Source of the DNA: DASUCS01 sp041166385
GTDB taxonomy: Bacteria; Actinomycetota; Acidimicrobiia; Acidimicrobiales; JACDCH01
Reading direction: 5' to 3'
DNA length: 64,000 bases
Assembly: GCA_041166385.1 (NCBI GenBank)
Contig: JBEEFW010000023.1
Span: 42,045 to 106,044, forward strand
Below, piece after piece: positions 17,274 to 26,119 of this stretch. Made by a program: the position numbers and the translations under genes. The notes under the pieces are model-generated. The model was not told the DNA's origin. It did not search any database and was given only the letters and a program-made list of their open reading frames with translations. Each line of letters begins with the position of its first letter. The first letter of the stretch is position 1.

Positions 17274-18260
17274 TTGACTGCGCCACCCCGTCCGGTGATC
17301 GTCGACACCGACGGCGGGGTCGACGATGCCGTGGCGCTGTGGTGGGCGGTCACGGATCCGACACTCGATGTGCTCGCGGTCACGACGGTGTGGGGCAACG
17401 TCTCGCTCGGCATCGCCACCGACAGCGTGCTGCGCGTGCTCGAGTCCGCCGGGCGCCCTGACATTCCGGTGGCGATCGGCGAGGCGGGCCCGATCGGACC
17501 GGCCCCCGAGCTGCGGCCGGCCACATTCATCCATGGCGACGACGGCCTCGGGAACACCAACCGCCCGCCGCCGGCCGGCCACGCGGTCGACGAGCCGGCG
17601 GTCGACCTCCTGCGTCGTGTGATTCGTGAGCGACCGCATGGTGTGTCGGTGATCACCCTTGGCCCGGTCACCAACATCGCTCGCGCGCTGCGAGACGATC
17701 CCGATGTGGCGCCGCTGGTGCGAGAGCTCGTGGTCATGGGCGGGTCGACCCGCATCGGAGGCAATGCCCTTCCGGCGGGCGAGGCCAACATCGCCCACGA
17801 TCCGGAGGCCGCGCAGACGATGGTGGCGGCACCGTGGAGCACGCCGCCGCTCCTCGTCGGGCTCGATGTGACGATGCAAGCCACCTTCACCGACGACGAC
17901 TTCACGCTCCTCGCGCAGCACGCAAATGCCGCGGCGGCGTTTCTCGACGAGCCGCTGCGCTTCTATCGTCGCTTCGGCTCCACACTGTCCGCGCCGAACT
18001 GCCCGTGTCACGACCTGCTGGCGGTGCTCGCCTTCTCTGATCCCGACGTCGTCGTGGACGCACCGGTCCTGCCGCTGGCCGTCGACACGGCGGGCGGTGC
18101 TGCATGGGGAGCGACGATCGTTGACTTCCGCGCACCCAAGTTCGCGGCGCTGGAAGGATCGGACCAGCCGGCGCACGCCGGGTTCTCTCCGTGGCGCATC
18201 GCCCTCGAGGTGGACGTGGATCGATTTCGCACCCGGTTCCACGAACTGATCACGAACTAG
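17274..18260 (+). CDS. nucleoside hydrolase (IUNH family)
   Basis: A 328-residue inosine-uridine preferring nucleoside hydrolase homologue. The calcium/ribose site reads VIVDTDGGVDDAVAL near the N-terminus (usually DTDPGxDD), followed by VTTVWGN, the LGPVTNIARAL helix and LVVMGGS. It hydrolyses ribonucleosides to base and ribose, supplying bases to the neighbouring phosphoribosyltransferase or to catabolism. No ATG or GTG exists before the DTDGG motif, so TTG at 17274 is the best start. The end overlaps the convergent ammonia-lyase gene by 11 bases. Confidence 0.85.
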   Translation: MTAPPRPVIVDTDGGVDDAVALWWAVTDPTLDVLAVTTVWGNVSLGIATDSVLRVLESAGRPDIPVAIGEAGPIGPAPELRPATFIHGDDGLGNTNRPPPAGHAVDEPAVDLLRRVIRERPHGVSVITLGPVTNIARALRDDPDVAPLVRELVVMGGSTRIGGNALPAGEANIAHDPEAAQTMVAAPWSTPPLLVGLDVTMQATFTDDDFTLLAQHANAAAAFLDEPLRFYRRFGSTLSAPNCPCHDLLAVLAFSDPDVVVDAPVLPLAVDTAGGAAWGATIVDFRAPKFAALEGSDQPAHAGFSPWRIALEVDVDRFRTRFHELITN

Positions 18261-19338
18261 AGCCGACGATGCGCTCGTAGGCCTCGGGGTCGGTCGCGCC
18301 CTCGGTGCACAGCACGAGCACCGATTCGCCGACGTCGTTCCCCGCGTCGACTGCGGCGCGCAGCCCCGCCCATCCGGCCGCTCCGGTCTCACCCGCGGTG
18401 ACGCCAGCCGACGCGAGATCGCGCATCGCTCGTTCGGCGGCGGAGTCGTCGACGGCGACGAAGAGATCGACGCCCGCGACGACGCGTGGCCACGCCACTG
18501 GCGACACGTTGCCGCAGTTCAGTCCCGCCATGATCGAGCGGTGCGGACCCGGGACCTCGACGGCGCGTCCGGCCCGCGCCGAATGGAGGCCACACGCGGC
18601 GTCCACCGGTTCGACCGCGATGATCTTCGCCGTCGCGGCGAAGTGGTCGACGACCGCCGCGGCGAGGGCGCCGACGCCCATCTGCACGACAACGGTGTCG
18701 AACGGCGCGCGGTCGAGTTGCTGGTCGACCTCCGCGAAGATCGTGGAGTACCCGTCGATGACCCAGCCCGGCACATCGACGTAGCCATCCCACGCGGTGT
18801 CCGACACGACCACGACCCGCTCGTCCGCCAGGGCGGCGCTGGCCGCGACCGCGTCGTCGTACGTTCCGTCGACGACATCAACGTCCGCGCCCTCCGATGC
18901 GATGCCGTCGATGCGCGCCTGCGCGGTTCCCTCCGGCACGAAGATCCGCGCGCCGTAGCCCAACCACCGCGCCACGCGGGCGACGGCGCGCCCGTGGTTG
19001 CCATCGGTCGCGGCGACGAGCGTCAACGATCCGAGGGGCGCGACGGCGTCCCGGAGCTCGTCGATGTCGGCCCACACGGGTTCGTGTCCGATTCGTCCGA
19101 TGAGGAGCCGGTAGGTGGCCCAGGATGCTCCGAGGATCTTGAACGAGGGGAGCCCGAGCCGGCTCGACTCGTCCTTGATGCGTATCCGGCCGATGCCGAG
19201 GCCGGCGGCGAGCTCGCTCGCCTCGATCAGCGGTGTCGGGGCGTAGCCGGGGAGGCGGCGATGGAACTCGAGGGGTCCCGCCCCGCTCGGCTCCGTGGGA
19301 CGTACGAGGCGGGCCGGGTTCACGAAGAGCTCCGTCAT
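18250..19338 (-). CDS. diaminopropionate ammonia-lyase-like PLP enzyme
   Basis: A 362-residue fold-type II PLP enzyme. SRLGLPSFKILGASWA contains the Schiff-base Lys67. ATDGNHGRAVARVARWLG is the phosphate-contact region, and DTAWDGYVDVPGWVIDGY matches the DAPAL (YgeX/DpaL) subfamily more closely than ordinary threonine dehydratase. The family deaminates 2,3-diaminopropionate to pyruvate and ammonia. In E. coli and gut anaerobes this gene belongs to the selenium-linked purine/urate locus with xdhD, ssnA and hyuA, all of which have counterparts in this window. It diverges from the xdhD-like gene across an operator at 19389. Confidence 0.8.
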   Translation of the reverse strand: MTELFVNPARLVRPTEPSGAGPLEFHRRLPGYAPTPLIEASELAAGLGIGRIRIKDESSRLGLPSFKILGASWATYRLLIGRIGHEPVWADIDELRDAVAPLGSLTLVAATDGNHGRAVARVARWLGYGARIFVPEGTAQARIDGIASEGADVDVVDGTYDDAVAASAALADERVVVVSDTAWDGYVDVPGWVIDGYSTIFAEVDQQLDRAPFDTVVVQMGVGALAAAVVDHFAATAKIIAVEPVDAACGLHSARAGRAVEVPGPHRSIMAGLNCGNVSPVAWPRVVAGVDLFVAVDDSAAERAMRDLASAGVTAGETGAAGWAGLRAAVDAGNDVGESVLVLCTEGATDPEAYERIVGSSS

Positions 19339-19388
19339 GGTGGCGCCAGCAAAGCGCAGGTGTTCACGAGATGGCAACGATCTCCGCG

Positions 19389-19404
19389 TTGACATTTTGT
19401 TGAA
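19389..19404 (+). promoter_or_regulatory. putative purine-regulon operator, copy 1
   Basis: TTGACATTTTGTTGAA, identical to the copy at 43962 and one base different from the reverse complement of the copy at 41836. It lies between the divergent ammonia-lyase and xdhD-like genes, 22 bases before the latter's start. The left half also reads as a -35 hexamer (TTGACA), as expected if a repressor competes with RNA polymerase. Confidence 0.65.
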
Positions 19405-19425
19405 GTCGCGTGAACGCTGGAGCCC

Positions 19426-21972
19426 TTGGTCACGTTCCGGCTCAACGGCGAGGAGGTCAGCGTCGCCGACTCGCACCCGCACCTGCTGGGGGCGCTGCGC
19501 GAGGAGCTCGACGTGCTCTCGCCGAAAGACGGCTGCGCGCCCTCCGGGCAATGTGGTTGTTGCACGGTCCTCGTCGACGGCAAAGCCGTTGTGGCCTGCA
19601 ACCTGTCCTTGAGCAAGATCGCCGGCACAACGGTGACGACCTTGGAGGGCTTCGATCCCACGGAACGCGACGAGCTGGCCAGCGCGTTCGCGGCGACGGG
19701 TGCGCTCCAATGCGGCTTCTGCACGCCCGGGATCCTGGTGCGGGTCAAAGCGCTCCTCGACAAGAAGGGCGCGGGGCTCGATCGCGACACCGCCGCTCGG
19801 CATCTCGGCGCCCACCTCTGCCGCTGCACGGGCTACGTGAAGATCCTCGACGCGGTCGAGCTGCTCGCGAAGGGTGAGTCGGTCACGCCGGTCGCGCTGG
19901 GCGGCATCGGTACGAGCGGCACGCGCTACCAAGGGCTCGATCTGGCCCTCGGCGACAAGCCCTACATCGACGATCTCCGCGTCGACGGCCTGTTGCATGC
20001 GGCCGTGCACCTCGCGGTGCATGCCCGTGCCGACGTCGTGCGCATCGACACGAGCGCCGCGGTCGCGCTCCCTGGTGTCGTGCGGGTGGTCACCGCGGCC
20101 GATGTTCCCGGCAAGCTCAGGGTCGGGCTCATTCACAAGGACTGGCCCGTGTTCATACCCGAGGGCGGACGCACGTCGTATCTCGGCGACGTGTTGGCGC
20201 TCGTCGTGGCCGTCGACAAGGAGACCGCGCGTGAGGGTGCGCAGCTGATCAACGTGGAGTACCGGCCGCTACGGGTGCTGGCCGACGCCGTCGCGGCATT
20301 GGACGACGCCGACGACGCCGTCTGGGAGCTCGACGGCAACGTGCTGTCGCGCGCCGCGTACGCGCGTGGCGACGTAGATGACGCGCTCGGGCGCTCCGAG
20401 CATGTCGTGCACGACGTGTTCCAGACGCAGCGCATCGAGCACGCATACCTCGAGCCTGAATCGACCTTGGCCGTCCCTCGCGCCGACGGCGGACTGCATG
20501 TCTACAGCGGCGGTCAAGGCGTGTGGGATGACCGCGACCAGATCGCGTCGATGCTCGGCGTGGATCCCGAACGGGTGACCGTGGAGCTGGTCTCGAACGG
20601 GGGCGCGTTCGGCGGCAAGGAAGACATGGCGAATCAAGCGCAAACTGCGCTCGCCGCGCACCTGCTGCAGCAGCCGGTGAAATGCACGCTGTCGCGCGAG
20701 GAGTCCTACCTCATCTCGCCGAAGCGCCATCCGATCCGCATCGACCTCACCGTCGGGTGCGACCCCGAAGGCCGGTTGACCGCGCTGCGGGCGCGCATGG
20801 TCGGTGACTCAGGGCCGTACGCGTCGGTCGGGATGAAGGTGCTGGAACGCGCCGCCGGCCACGTGAGCGGCCCCTACTCCCTTCCGGCGATCGACGTCGA
20901 AGCGTTCGCTGTCCGTACCAACAACTCGGTGTGTGGCGCGTTTCGCGGGTTCGGTGCCAACCAGGCGCAGTTCGCGATGGAAGGCGCGCTCGACCGGCTC
21001 GCCGAACGCCTTGGCATCAGCGGATGGGAGCTGCGGTCCCGCAATCTCGTCGAGCCGGGCTCGGTGTGGGGACCCGGTCAGATCATGGACGACGGCTGCC
21101 GAGGGGTTCGGCGCTGCCTCGATGCGGTGAAGCCGGTCTACGACGCGGCGCGCGCCGCCAACAAGGCAGTCGGCATCGGTGTCGGCCTGAAGAATTCGGG
21201 GCTGGGCAACGGACTGCGCGAGGTGACGAAGGCGGTTGTGCGCTTCGAAGCCGACGGCTGCGTCGAGGTGCGCCACGGCTGGACCGAGATGGGTCAAGGG
21301 GTCCACACCGTCGCCGCGCAGGTCGCCATCGAGGAGCTCGGCATCGACCCCGCACGCATCCGTGTCGTCGTCGACACCACGCGCCAGCTCGGGTTCGGTC
21401 AGACGACCGGCTCGCGTGGCACCTTGATGGGCGCGGGAGCCGTGGCTGCCGCGTGTCACGCGGCCAAGGCCGCAGACTGCGCCATCGGCGTCGACTACGT
21501 AGGGGAGTACGTCGTCGACTGGACCGACAGCATCGATGCGCCCGTCGAGCATCCGATGATCCACTCGGCGTTCGGTTACGCCGCGCAGGTGGTGATCATC
21601 GATCGGGAGACCGGCGCCATCGAACGGGTCGTCGCGGCCCACGACGTGGGCCGAGCGGTGAATCCGCTGCAGTGCATCGGCCAGATCGAGGGTTCGGTCC
21701 ACATGGGCCTCGGCTACGCGCTCACGGAGGACTTCCCGTGCGACGACGAGGGCCGTCCCCTCGTGACGACACTGCGGGGGCTGAACATCATTCGGGCCAA
21801 GGACGTCCCCGCGATCGACGTGCTGCTGGTCGAGGAGCCGCAACCCAACTCGCCGTACGGCATCAAGGGAGTGGGCGAGATCGGGCTCGTGCCCACGGCC
21901 GGCGCCGTGGCGGCGGCATTGCACGATCTCGACGGTGAATGGCGGGCGACCTTGCCGATGACTCGATCGTGA
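19426..21972 (+). CDS. XdhD-like molybdenum hydroxylase, fused [2Fe-2S] and Mo domains
   Basis: An 848-residue fusion. Residues ~1-150 hold two [2Fe-2S] domains (GCAPSGQCGCCTV; LQCGFCTPG with HLCRCTGY). The rest is the molybdopterin subunit, with VSNGGAFGGKEDM, CGAFRGFGANQAQF carrying the substrate Arg, and GIKGVGEIGL carrying the catalytic Glu. The single-chain Fe-S/Mo layout without FAD and the GGKEDM/SPKRHP signatures match XdhD and the selenium-dependent molybdenum hydroxylases, which oxidise purines such as xanthine or hypoxanthine. TTG at 19426 is the only sensible start. There is no in-frame TGA; selenium, if used, would be a labile cofactor. It is coupled to the SsnA-like gene. Confidence 0.85.
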   Translation: MVTFRLNGEEVSVADSHPHLLGALREELDVLSPKDGCAPSGQCGCCTVLVDGKAVVACNLSLSKIAGTTVTTLEGFDPTERDELASAFAATGALQCGFCTPGILVRVKALLDKKGAGLDRDTAARHLGAHLCRCTGYVKILDAVELLAKGESVTPVALGGIGTSGTRYQGLDLALGDKPYIDDLRVDGLLHAAVHLAVHARADVVRIDTSAAVALPGVVRVVTAADVPGKLRVGLIHKDWPVFIPEGGRTSYLGDVLALVVAVDKETAREGAQLINVEYRPLRVLADAVAALDDADDAVWELDGNVLSRAAYARGDVDDALGRSEHVVHDVFQTQRIEHAYLEPESTLAVPRADGGLHVYSGGQGVWDDRDQIASMLGVDPERVTVELVSNGGAFGGKEDMANQAQTALAAHLLQQPVKCTLSREESYLISPKRHPIRIDLTVGCDPEGRLTALRARMVGDSGPYASVGMKVLERAAGHVSGPYSLPAIDVEAFAVRTNNSVCGAFRGFGANQAQFAMEGALDRLAERLGISGWELRSRNLVEPGSVWGPGQIMDDGCRGVRRCLDAVKPVYDAARAANKAVGIGVGLKNSGLGNGLREVTKAVVRFEADGCVEVRHGWTEMGQGVHTVAAQVAIEELGIDPARIRVVVDTTRQLGFGQTTGSRGTLMGAGAVAAACHAAKAADCAIGVDYVGEYVVDWTDSIDAPVEHPMIHSAFGYAAQVVIIDRETGAIERVVAAHDVGRAVNPLQCIGQIEGSVHMGLGYALTEDFPCDDEGRPLVTTLRGLNIIRAKDVPAIDVLLVEEPQPNSPYGIKGVGEIGLVPTAGAVAAALHDLDGEWRATLPMTRS

Positions 21973-22994
21973 GCGCCGTCACTCCCGGCCTCGTCAATGC
22001 GCACCACCACCTGTACAGCACGCTCGCCCGCGGCATGCCCGGCCCGCCGAAGGCGCCCGCCGACTTCCGCGACATCCTCGAGCAGATCTGGTGGCGGCTG
22101 GACCGTGCGCTCGATCTCGAGATGATCCGCTCGTCGGCGTTGCTCGGCGCGGTCGAGGCCCTCGAGCACGGCACCACCGCGATCATCGACCATCACTCCT
22201 CCCCGAATGCGATCGACGGCAGCCTCGATGTCATTGCGGAGGCGTGCGCGGAGGTCGGCGTGCGGGTGTCGTGCTGCTACGAGGTGACCGACCGCAACGG
22301 CGTCGATGGCGCGAAGGCCGGGCTCGCCGAGAACGAGCGGTTCCTGCGTGCGGGTGGTTCCGGTTTCGTCGGCGCCCACGCCTGCTTCACGCTCTCGGAC
22401 GACACGCTCGACGCGGTGTGCGGGCTGGCCGCCGACCTCGCGGCCGGCGTGCATGTCCACGTCGCCGAGGACGCGATCGACGGCAATGCCGGGGACCGTC
22501 TGGAATCCCGCGCCGACGAGCAGTGGTTGCTCGCGCACGCCGTGCACCTCGATCGTCCGCTCTCGGGCACTGTCGTGCACAACCCGCGCTCGAACCTGAA
22601 CAACGCCGTGGGCTACGGGCGGCCGGCGCGCTTCGACCGAGTCGCACTCGGTACCGACGGGATTGGTTCGGATCTCCTCGAGGAGTTCTCGCTGGCGTTC
22701 GTGCTGCAGCGCGCCGACGACGTGCAGGCGACGCCCGAACAGGCGTGGTCGTGGATGACCGCCGGCCGCGACCTGATGCCGGCCGTGAACGACGACGTGG
22801 TGGCGTGGTCGTACGACCCGATCGATCCGTGGCACGTCGCCTACACGCCGGGCATCCGGCCGGTGCGGGTCGAGGTGCAGGGTGAGGTGGTGCTCGACGA
22901 GGCCGGTCCGACGCGTGTCGACGCCACCGAGATCAGGGCGCACGCCCGTGAGCAGGCGCGACGCTTGTTCCGACGTATGGACGAGCTCGGATGA
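21969..22994 (+). CDS. SsnA-like aminohydrolase, short N-terminus
   Basis: A 341-residue metal-dependent aminohydrolase similar to SsnA: PGLVNAHHHLYS (HxH metal site), a GAHACFTLSD strand, HVHVAED with the next metal His, NPRSNLNN and ALGTDGIGSD with the late Asp. It should deaminate a heterocyclic amine in the purine pathway. The usual ~50-residue N-terminal beta-sandwich is almost absent: the protein enters the barrel at about residue 5. GTG at 21969 overlaps the xdhD stop; ATG at 21939 would add ten residues. SsnA genes neighbour xdhD in E. coli too. Confidence 0.75.
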   Translation: MSAVTPGLVNAHHHLYSTLARGMPGPPKAPADFRDILEQIWWRLDRALDLEMIRSSALLGAVEALEHGTTAIIDHHSSPNAIDGSLDVIAEACAEVGVRVSCCYEVTDRNGVDGAKAGLAENERFLRAGGSGFVGAHACFTLSDDTLDAVCGLAADLAAGVHVHVAEDAIDGNAGDRLESRADEQWLLAHAVHLDRPLSGTVVHNPRSNLNNAVGYGRPARFDRVALGTDGIGSDLLEEFSLAFVLQRADDVQATPEQAWSWMTAGRDLMPAVNDDVVAWSYDPIDPWHVAYTPGIRPVRVEVQGEVVLDEAGPTRVDATEIRAHAREQARRLFRRMDELG

Positions 22995-23995
22995 TGCAGC
23001 GGCTCGGGCTCTACCTGCAGGACGCCCATCCGGTGCGCGACGGCATGCGCTACGCGCAATACGCCGAAGCCGCCGGGTTCGAAGCGGTGTGGCAAGCCGA
23101 GAGCCGGCTCGTGCGCGAGGCGACAGTGCCGCTCGCCGCGTATGGCGCGGTCACCGAACGCATCAAGCTCGGCTCGGGGGTCGTGTCGATGTGGGTGCGC
23201 AACCCGGCGTTCCTGGCGGCGACCTTCGCAACGCTCGACGATGTCGCGCCCGGGCGGGTGATCCTGGGCATCGGTGCCTGGTGGGATCCGCTGGCCCGCA
23301 AGGTGGGCGTGTCGCGCGAGCGCCCGTTGCGGGCGATGCGCGAGATCGTGACCGTCGTGCGAGCGTTGCTCGCCGGCGAGACGGTGACGTTCGACGGCGA
23401 GTTCGTGCACCTCGATGGCGTCGAGATCGACTACGTGCACCAAGAGCGCGGCCCGAAGAACGTGCCGATCGTGATCGGCGCGACGGGCATGCAGATGATG
23501 GAGCTGGCGGGGGAGATCGCCGACGGCGTCCTGCTCAACTACCTGGTGTCGCCCGCATACAACGAGCGGGCGATGACGGCTCTCGCGAAGGGTGCAGCCA
23601 AGAGCGACCGCGCGCTCGACGGCATCGATCGGCCGCAGCTGGTGGTGTGCTCGATGGACGAGGATCGCAAGACGGCGCTCGACGCCGCGCGGCTGTTGGT
23701 CACCCAGTACCTCGGTCAGCAGCCGCACATCATGGCGGCGTCGGGCGTGCCCCAGGAGTTGCTCGACGAGATCGGGCGTGAACTGACATGGCCGGCCACG
23801 CACGAGCAGGTCGTGACGGCGTCGAAGCTGGTGCCCGACGACATCGTCCAGATGATCACCGCATCAGGCACGGTCGCGGAATGCCAGGCCAAGGTCGCGG
23901 AGTACATCGACGCAGGCGCGACCTGCCCAGTGCTGTACCCACTCGGACCAGACGTCGAGGGCATGATCGATGCCTTCCAAGGCTGGCAACCATGA
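22991..23995 (+). CDS. luciferase-like (F420/flavin) monooxygenase
   Basis: A 334-residue LLM-class TIM-barrel oxidoreductase: RYAQYAEAAGFEAVWQAES, then IKLGSGVVSMWVRNPAFLAA, GRVILGIGAWWDPLA, and PIVIGATGMQMMELAGEIADG. The spacing resembles F420-dependent reductases such as methylene-H4MPT-reductase-like proteins of actinobacteria. Its place in an overlapping purine operon suggests reduction or oxygenation of a heterocycle intermediate, but this is inference. The ATG overlaps the previous stop (ATGA). A long palindrome follows. Confidence 0.85.
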   Translation: MMQRLGLYLQDAHPVRDGMRYAQYAEAAGFEAVWQAESRLVREATVPLAAYGAVTERIKLGSGVVSMWVRNPAFLAATFATLDDVAPGRVILGIGAWWDPLARKVGVSRERPLRAMREIVTVVRALLAGETVTFDGEFVHLDGVEIDYVHQERGPKNVPIVIGATGMQMMELAGEIADGVLLNYLVSPAYNERAMTALAKGAAKSDRALDGIDRPQLVVCSMDEDRKTALDAARLLVTQYLGQQPHIMAASGVPQELLDEIGRELTWPATHEQVVTASKLVPDDIVQMITASGTVAECQAKVAEYIDAGATCPVLYPLGPDVEGMIDAFQGWQP

Positions 23996-24008
23996 ACCCT
24001 TCACCAAA

Positions 24009-24050
24009 TCCAGTGCATACGGACACAGAACTGTGTCGGTATGCACTGGA
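24009..24050. repeat. intergenic palindrome, family A
   Basis: Twenty-base arms (24009-24028 and 24031-24050) with a two-base AA loop and a single mismatch, beginning TCCAGTGCATACGGACACAG. It shares the AGTGCA and CGGACA blocks with the palindrome at 43880. It lies between the monooxygenase and adenosine deaminase genes and could act as an attenuator or terminator, or be a dispersed REP-like repeat. Confidence 0.7.
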
Positions 24051-24077
24051 GTTCGACCGAAAGCGAGCACACGAGTC

Positions 24078-25112
24078 ATGAACTACGAGCAGTACCTGCG
24101 CCAGATGCCGAAGGTCGAGCTGCACTGTCATGTTGAGGGCACGTTGCGACCGGAGACGGTCGTCGCGCTCGCGGCCAAGCACGACATCACGCTCCCGACC
24201 TCTGATGTCGATGCGATCTACGACTACGAGACGATCTACGAGTTCTTGCAGATCTTCCGTCTCGTCAACTCGACGGTGATCGACCGTGAGGACTTCGCGC
24301 GCATCGCCTATGAGTCACTCGAGGACGGTGCCAATCTCGGCAACCTGCGCTACCGCGAGATGTTCTTCAACCCCACGTTGCACACCACCCGCGGCGTGCC
24401 GATGGCCACGATCATCGACGGGCTCATCGACGGGTGCCGCGCCGCAGAGGTCGATCTCGGCGTGCGGTGCGCGCTCATCGCCGACGTCTACCGGCAGGAC
24501 GACCCGGCCATGGCATTGCAGATGACCGAGGAGGTCATCGCCAACCGCCGGCCGGAGCTGATCGGTCTCGGCATGGATGCGGCCGAAGCGCCTGACCCGC
24601 CCGAGAAGTTCGTCGACTCCTTTGCGCTCGCGGGAAAGGCCGGGTTGCACCGCACAAGCCACTCGGCCGAGGACGGACCACCGGCGAACATCACCACGTG
24701 CCTCGACGTGCTCGGGTGCGAACGGATCGATCACGGCTACCACATCCTCGAAGACGAGAACGTGGTGGCACGCTGCCGCGACGAGGGCATCCACTTCACG
24801 TGCTGCCCGACCTCGACGGCCGTCGTGTACGGCTGGCCGGACCTCACGACGCACCCGATCACCGGGATGATCGCCGCCGGGCTCAAGGTCCACCTCAACT
24901 CGGACGACCCGACGATGTTCCGCACCGACATCGGCAAGGAGTACGTGGACTTCTGCATGCAGAACAACTACGGGCCTAGCCTTGCGAAGGAGATGGTCCT
25001 GAACGGTGTCGACGCAACATGGCTCGACGATGCCGACAAGCAGGCGCTTCGCCAGGAGTTCGAGGCGGAGCTCGCCGAGCTCGACGCCTCACTCGAGGAC
25101 CAGACCGCGTGA
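24078..25112 (+). CDS. add: adenosine deaminase (first copy)
   Basis: A 344-residue adenosine/AMP deaminase-family protein. Zn ligands lie in VELHCHVEGTL (HxH), in TSHSAED and in LNSDDPTMF; IDHGYHI supplies the catalytic His region. It would convert adenosine (or a related aminopurine) to inosine and ammonia. Start ATG 24078. Only one base pattern, ATGA-like tight overlap, joins it to the Rieske gene downstream, so they are one transcript. A second, divergent paralogue is at 29195. Which of them uses adenosine and which adenine cannot be decided here. Confidence 0.85.
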   Translation: MNYEQYLRQMPKVELHCHVEGTLRPETVVALAAKHDITLPTSDVDAIYDYETIYEFLQIFRLVNSTVIDREDFARIAYESLEDGANLGNLRYREMFFNPTLHTTRGVPMATIIDGLIDGCRAAEVDLGVRCALIADVYRQDDPAMALQMTEEVIANRRPELIGLGMDAAEAPDPPEKFVDSFALAGKAGLHRTSHSAEDGPPANITTCLDVLGCERIDHGYHILEDENVVARCRDEGIHFTCCPTSTAVVYGWPDLTTHPITGMIAAGLKVHLNSDDPTMFRTDIGKEYVDFCMQNNYGPSLAKEMVLNGVDATWLDDADKQALRQEFEAELAELDASLEDQTA

Positions 25113-26119
25113 CGCTGCTGGCCAACACCGACCCCGCGCTGCGGAGGTGCTGGCACGTCGTCGCCCGCTCAGCCGACATCGGTGCGGATCCGATTTCGGT
25201 CCAGCTGCTCGGTGACCACTGGGTGCTCGCTCGCTTGAACGGCACGTTGGTGGCGTTCCCGGATCGTTGCCCGCACCGGCTCGCGCCGCTCAGCGCAGGT
25301 CGCGTCGAGGGGGATGTGCTGCGCTGTGGCTACCACGGGTGGTGCTACGACGCGGGCGGAGCCTGCACCGAGATCCCGTCGCTCGATGATGGTGCGCACG
25401 TCCCGCCGCGCGCGCAGCTGACGCCCGCTGCCGGCCTGGAAGAACGCGATGGCTTCGTGTTCCTCGCGCCCGAGCAACCGATCACCGAGATCCTCGACGT
25501 GCCCGAGGCGTGGGGTCCCGGCTTCCAGCAGGGGTACCTGGGTCCGATGCGCGCACAGGTCGGAGCGGGTCTCATGGTCGACAACTTCCTCGACCTGTCG
25601 CACTTCCCGTTTGTGCACGCCGCGACGATCGGCACCGAGGAAGCCGAGCGGTTCGACATGGAGATCGAGCGCGACGGGTTCAACATGTCGGTGTGGAGTG
25701 AGCACCTCTTCCCGAACCGGGAGGACCCCGCCGTCGCCACCGGGGAGCGGCCACTGCTGCAGACCCGCCGCCTCACGTACACCTACAAAGCGCCGTTCTC
25801 CGTGTGCTTGCGCATCGACTACGTCGAAGCGGGCGGCACGAACATCTTGTCGTTCCACGTGCAGCCGGAGGACGACTCGACGTGCTCGCTGTACACGCTC
25901 GTCGCCCGCAACGACCTCGACGGCGACGACGGCCGCCTTGCCGAGTGCATCAGCTTCGAGCAGAAGATCGTCGAGGAGGATCTCGCGATCCAGGAGCGCT
26001 ACCGCGACAAGCGGTTACCGCTCGACCTCACCACCGAAGTCCATCTGAAGGCCGATCGCATGACGGTCGAGTTGCGCCGCATCCTGCACGACCTCGTAGC
26101 CACCGGGAGCCCATCGTGA
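25109..26119 (+). CDS. Rieske non-haem iron oxygenase, terminal subunit
   Basis: A 336-residue VanA/phthalate-dioxygenase-type oxygenase. The Rieske centre is CPHRLAPL and CGYHGWCYD. The mononuclear iron site lies in DNFLDLSHFPFVH, with two His and a nearby acidic residue. Known family members in purine metabolism include HpxD, which oxidises hypoxanthine in Klebsiella, and the N-methylxanthine demethylases; either activity fits the location. No ferredoxin-reductase partner is present in the window, so electrons must come from elsewhere. GTG at 25109 overlaps the previous stop. Confidence 0.85.
   Translation: MTLLANTDPALRRCWHVVARSADIGADPISVQLLGDHWVLARLNGTLVAFPDRCPHRLAPLSAGRVEGDVLRCGYHGWCYDAGGACTEIPSLDDGAHVPPRAQLTPAAGLEERDGFVFLAPEQPITEILDVPEAWGPGFQQGYLGPMRAQVGAGLMVDNFLDLSHFPFVHAATIGTEEAERFDMEIERDGFNMSVWSEHLFPNREDPAVATGERPLLQTRRLTYTYKAPFSVCLRIDYVEAGGTNILSFHVQPEDDSTCSLYTLVARNDLDGDDGRLAECISFEQKIVEEDLAIQERYRDKRLPLDLTTEVHLKADRMTVELRRILHDLVATGSPS

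Noticed and set aside
19426..21972. Selenocysteine inside the XdhD-like enzyme
   Set aside because: There is no in-frame TGA in the gene. Enzymes of this type are thought to use a labile selenium atom at the molybdenum, which cannot be seen in sequence.
24009..24050. A tRNA or structural RNA at the palindrome
   Set aside because: It is a single long hairpin with a two-base loop, without cloverleaf arms or a CCA-like acceptor end.
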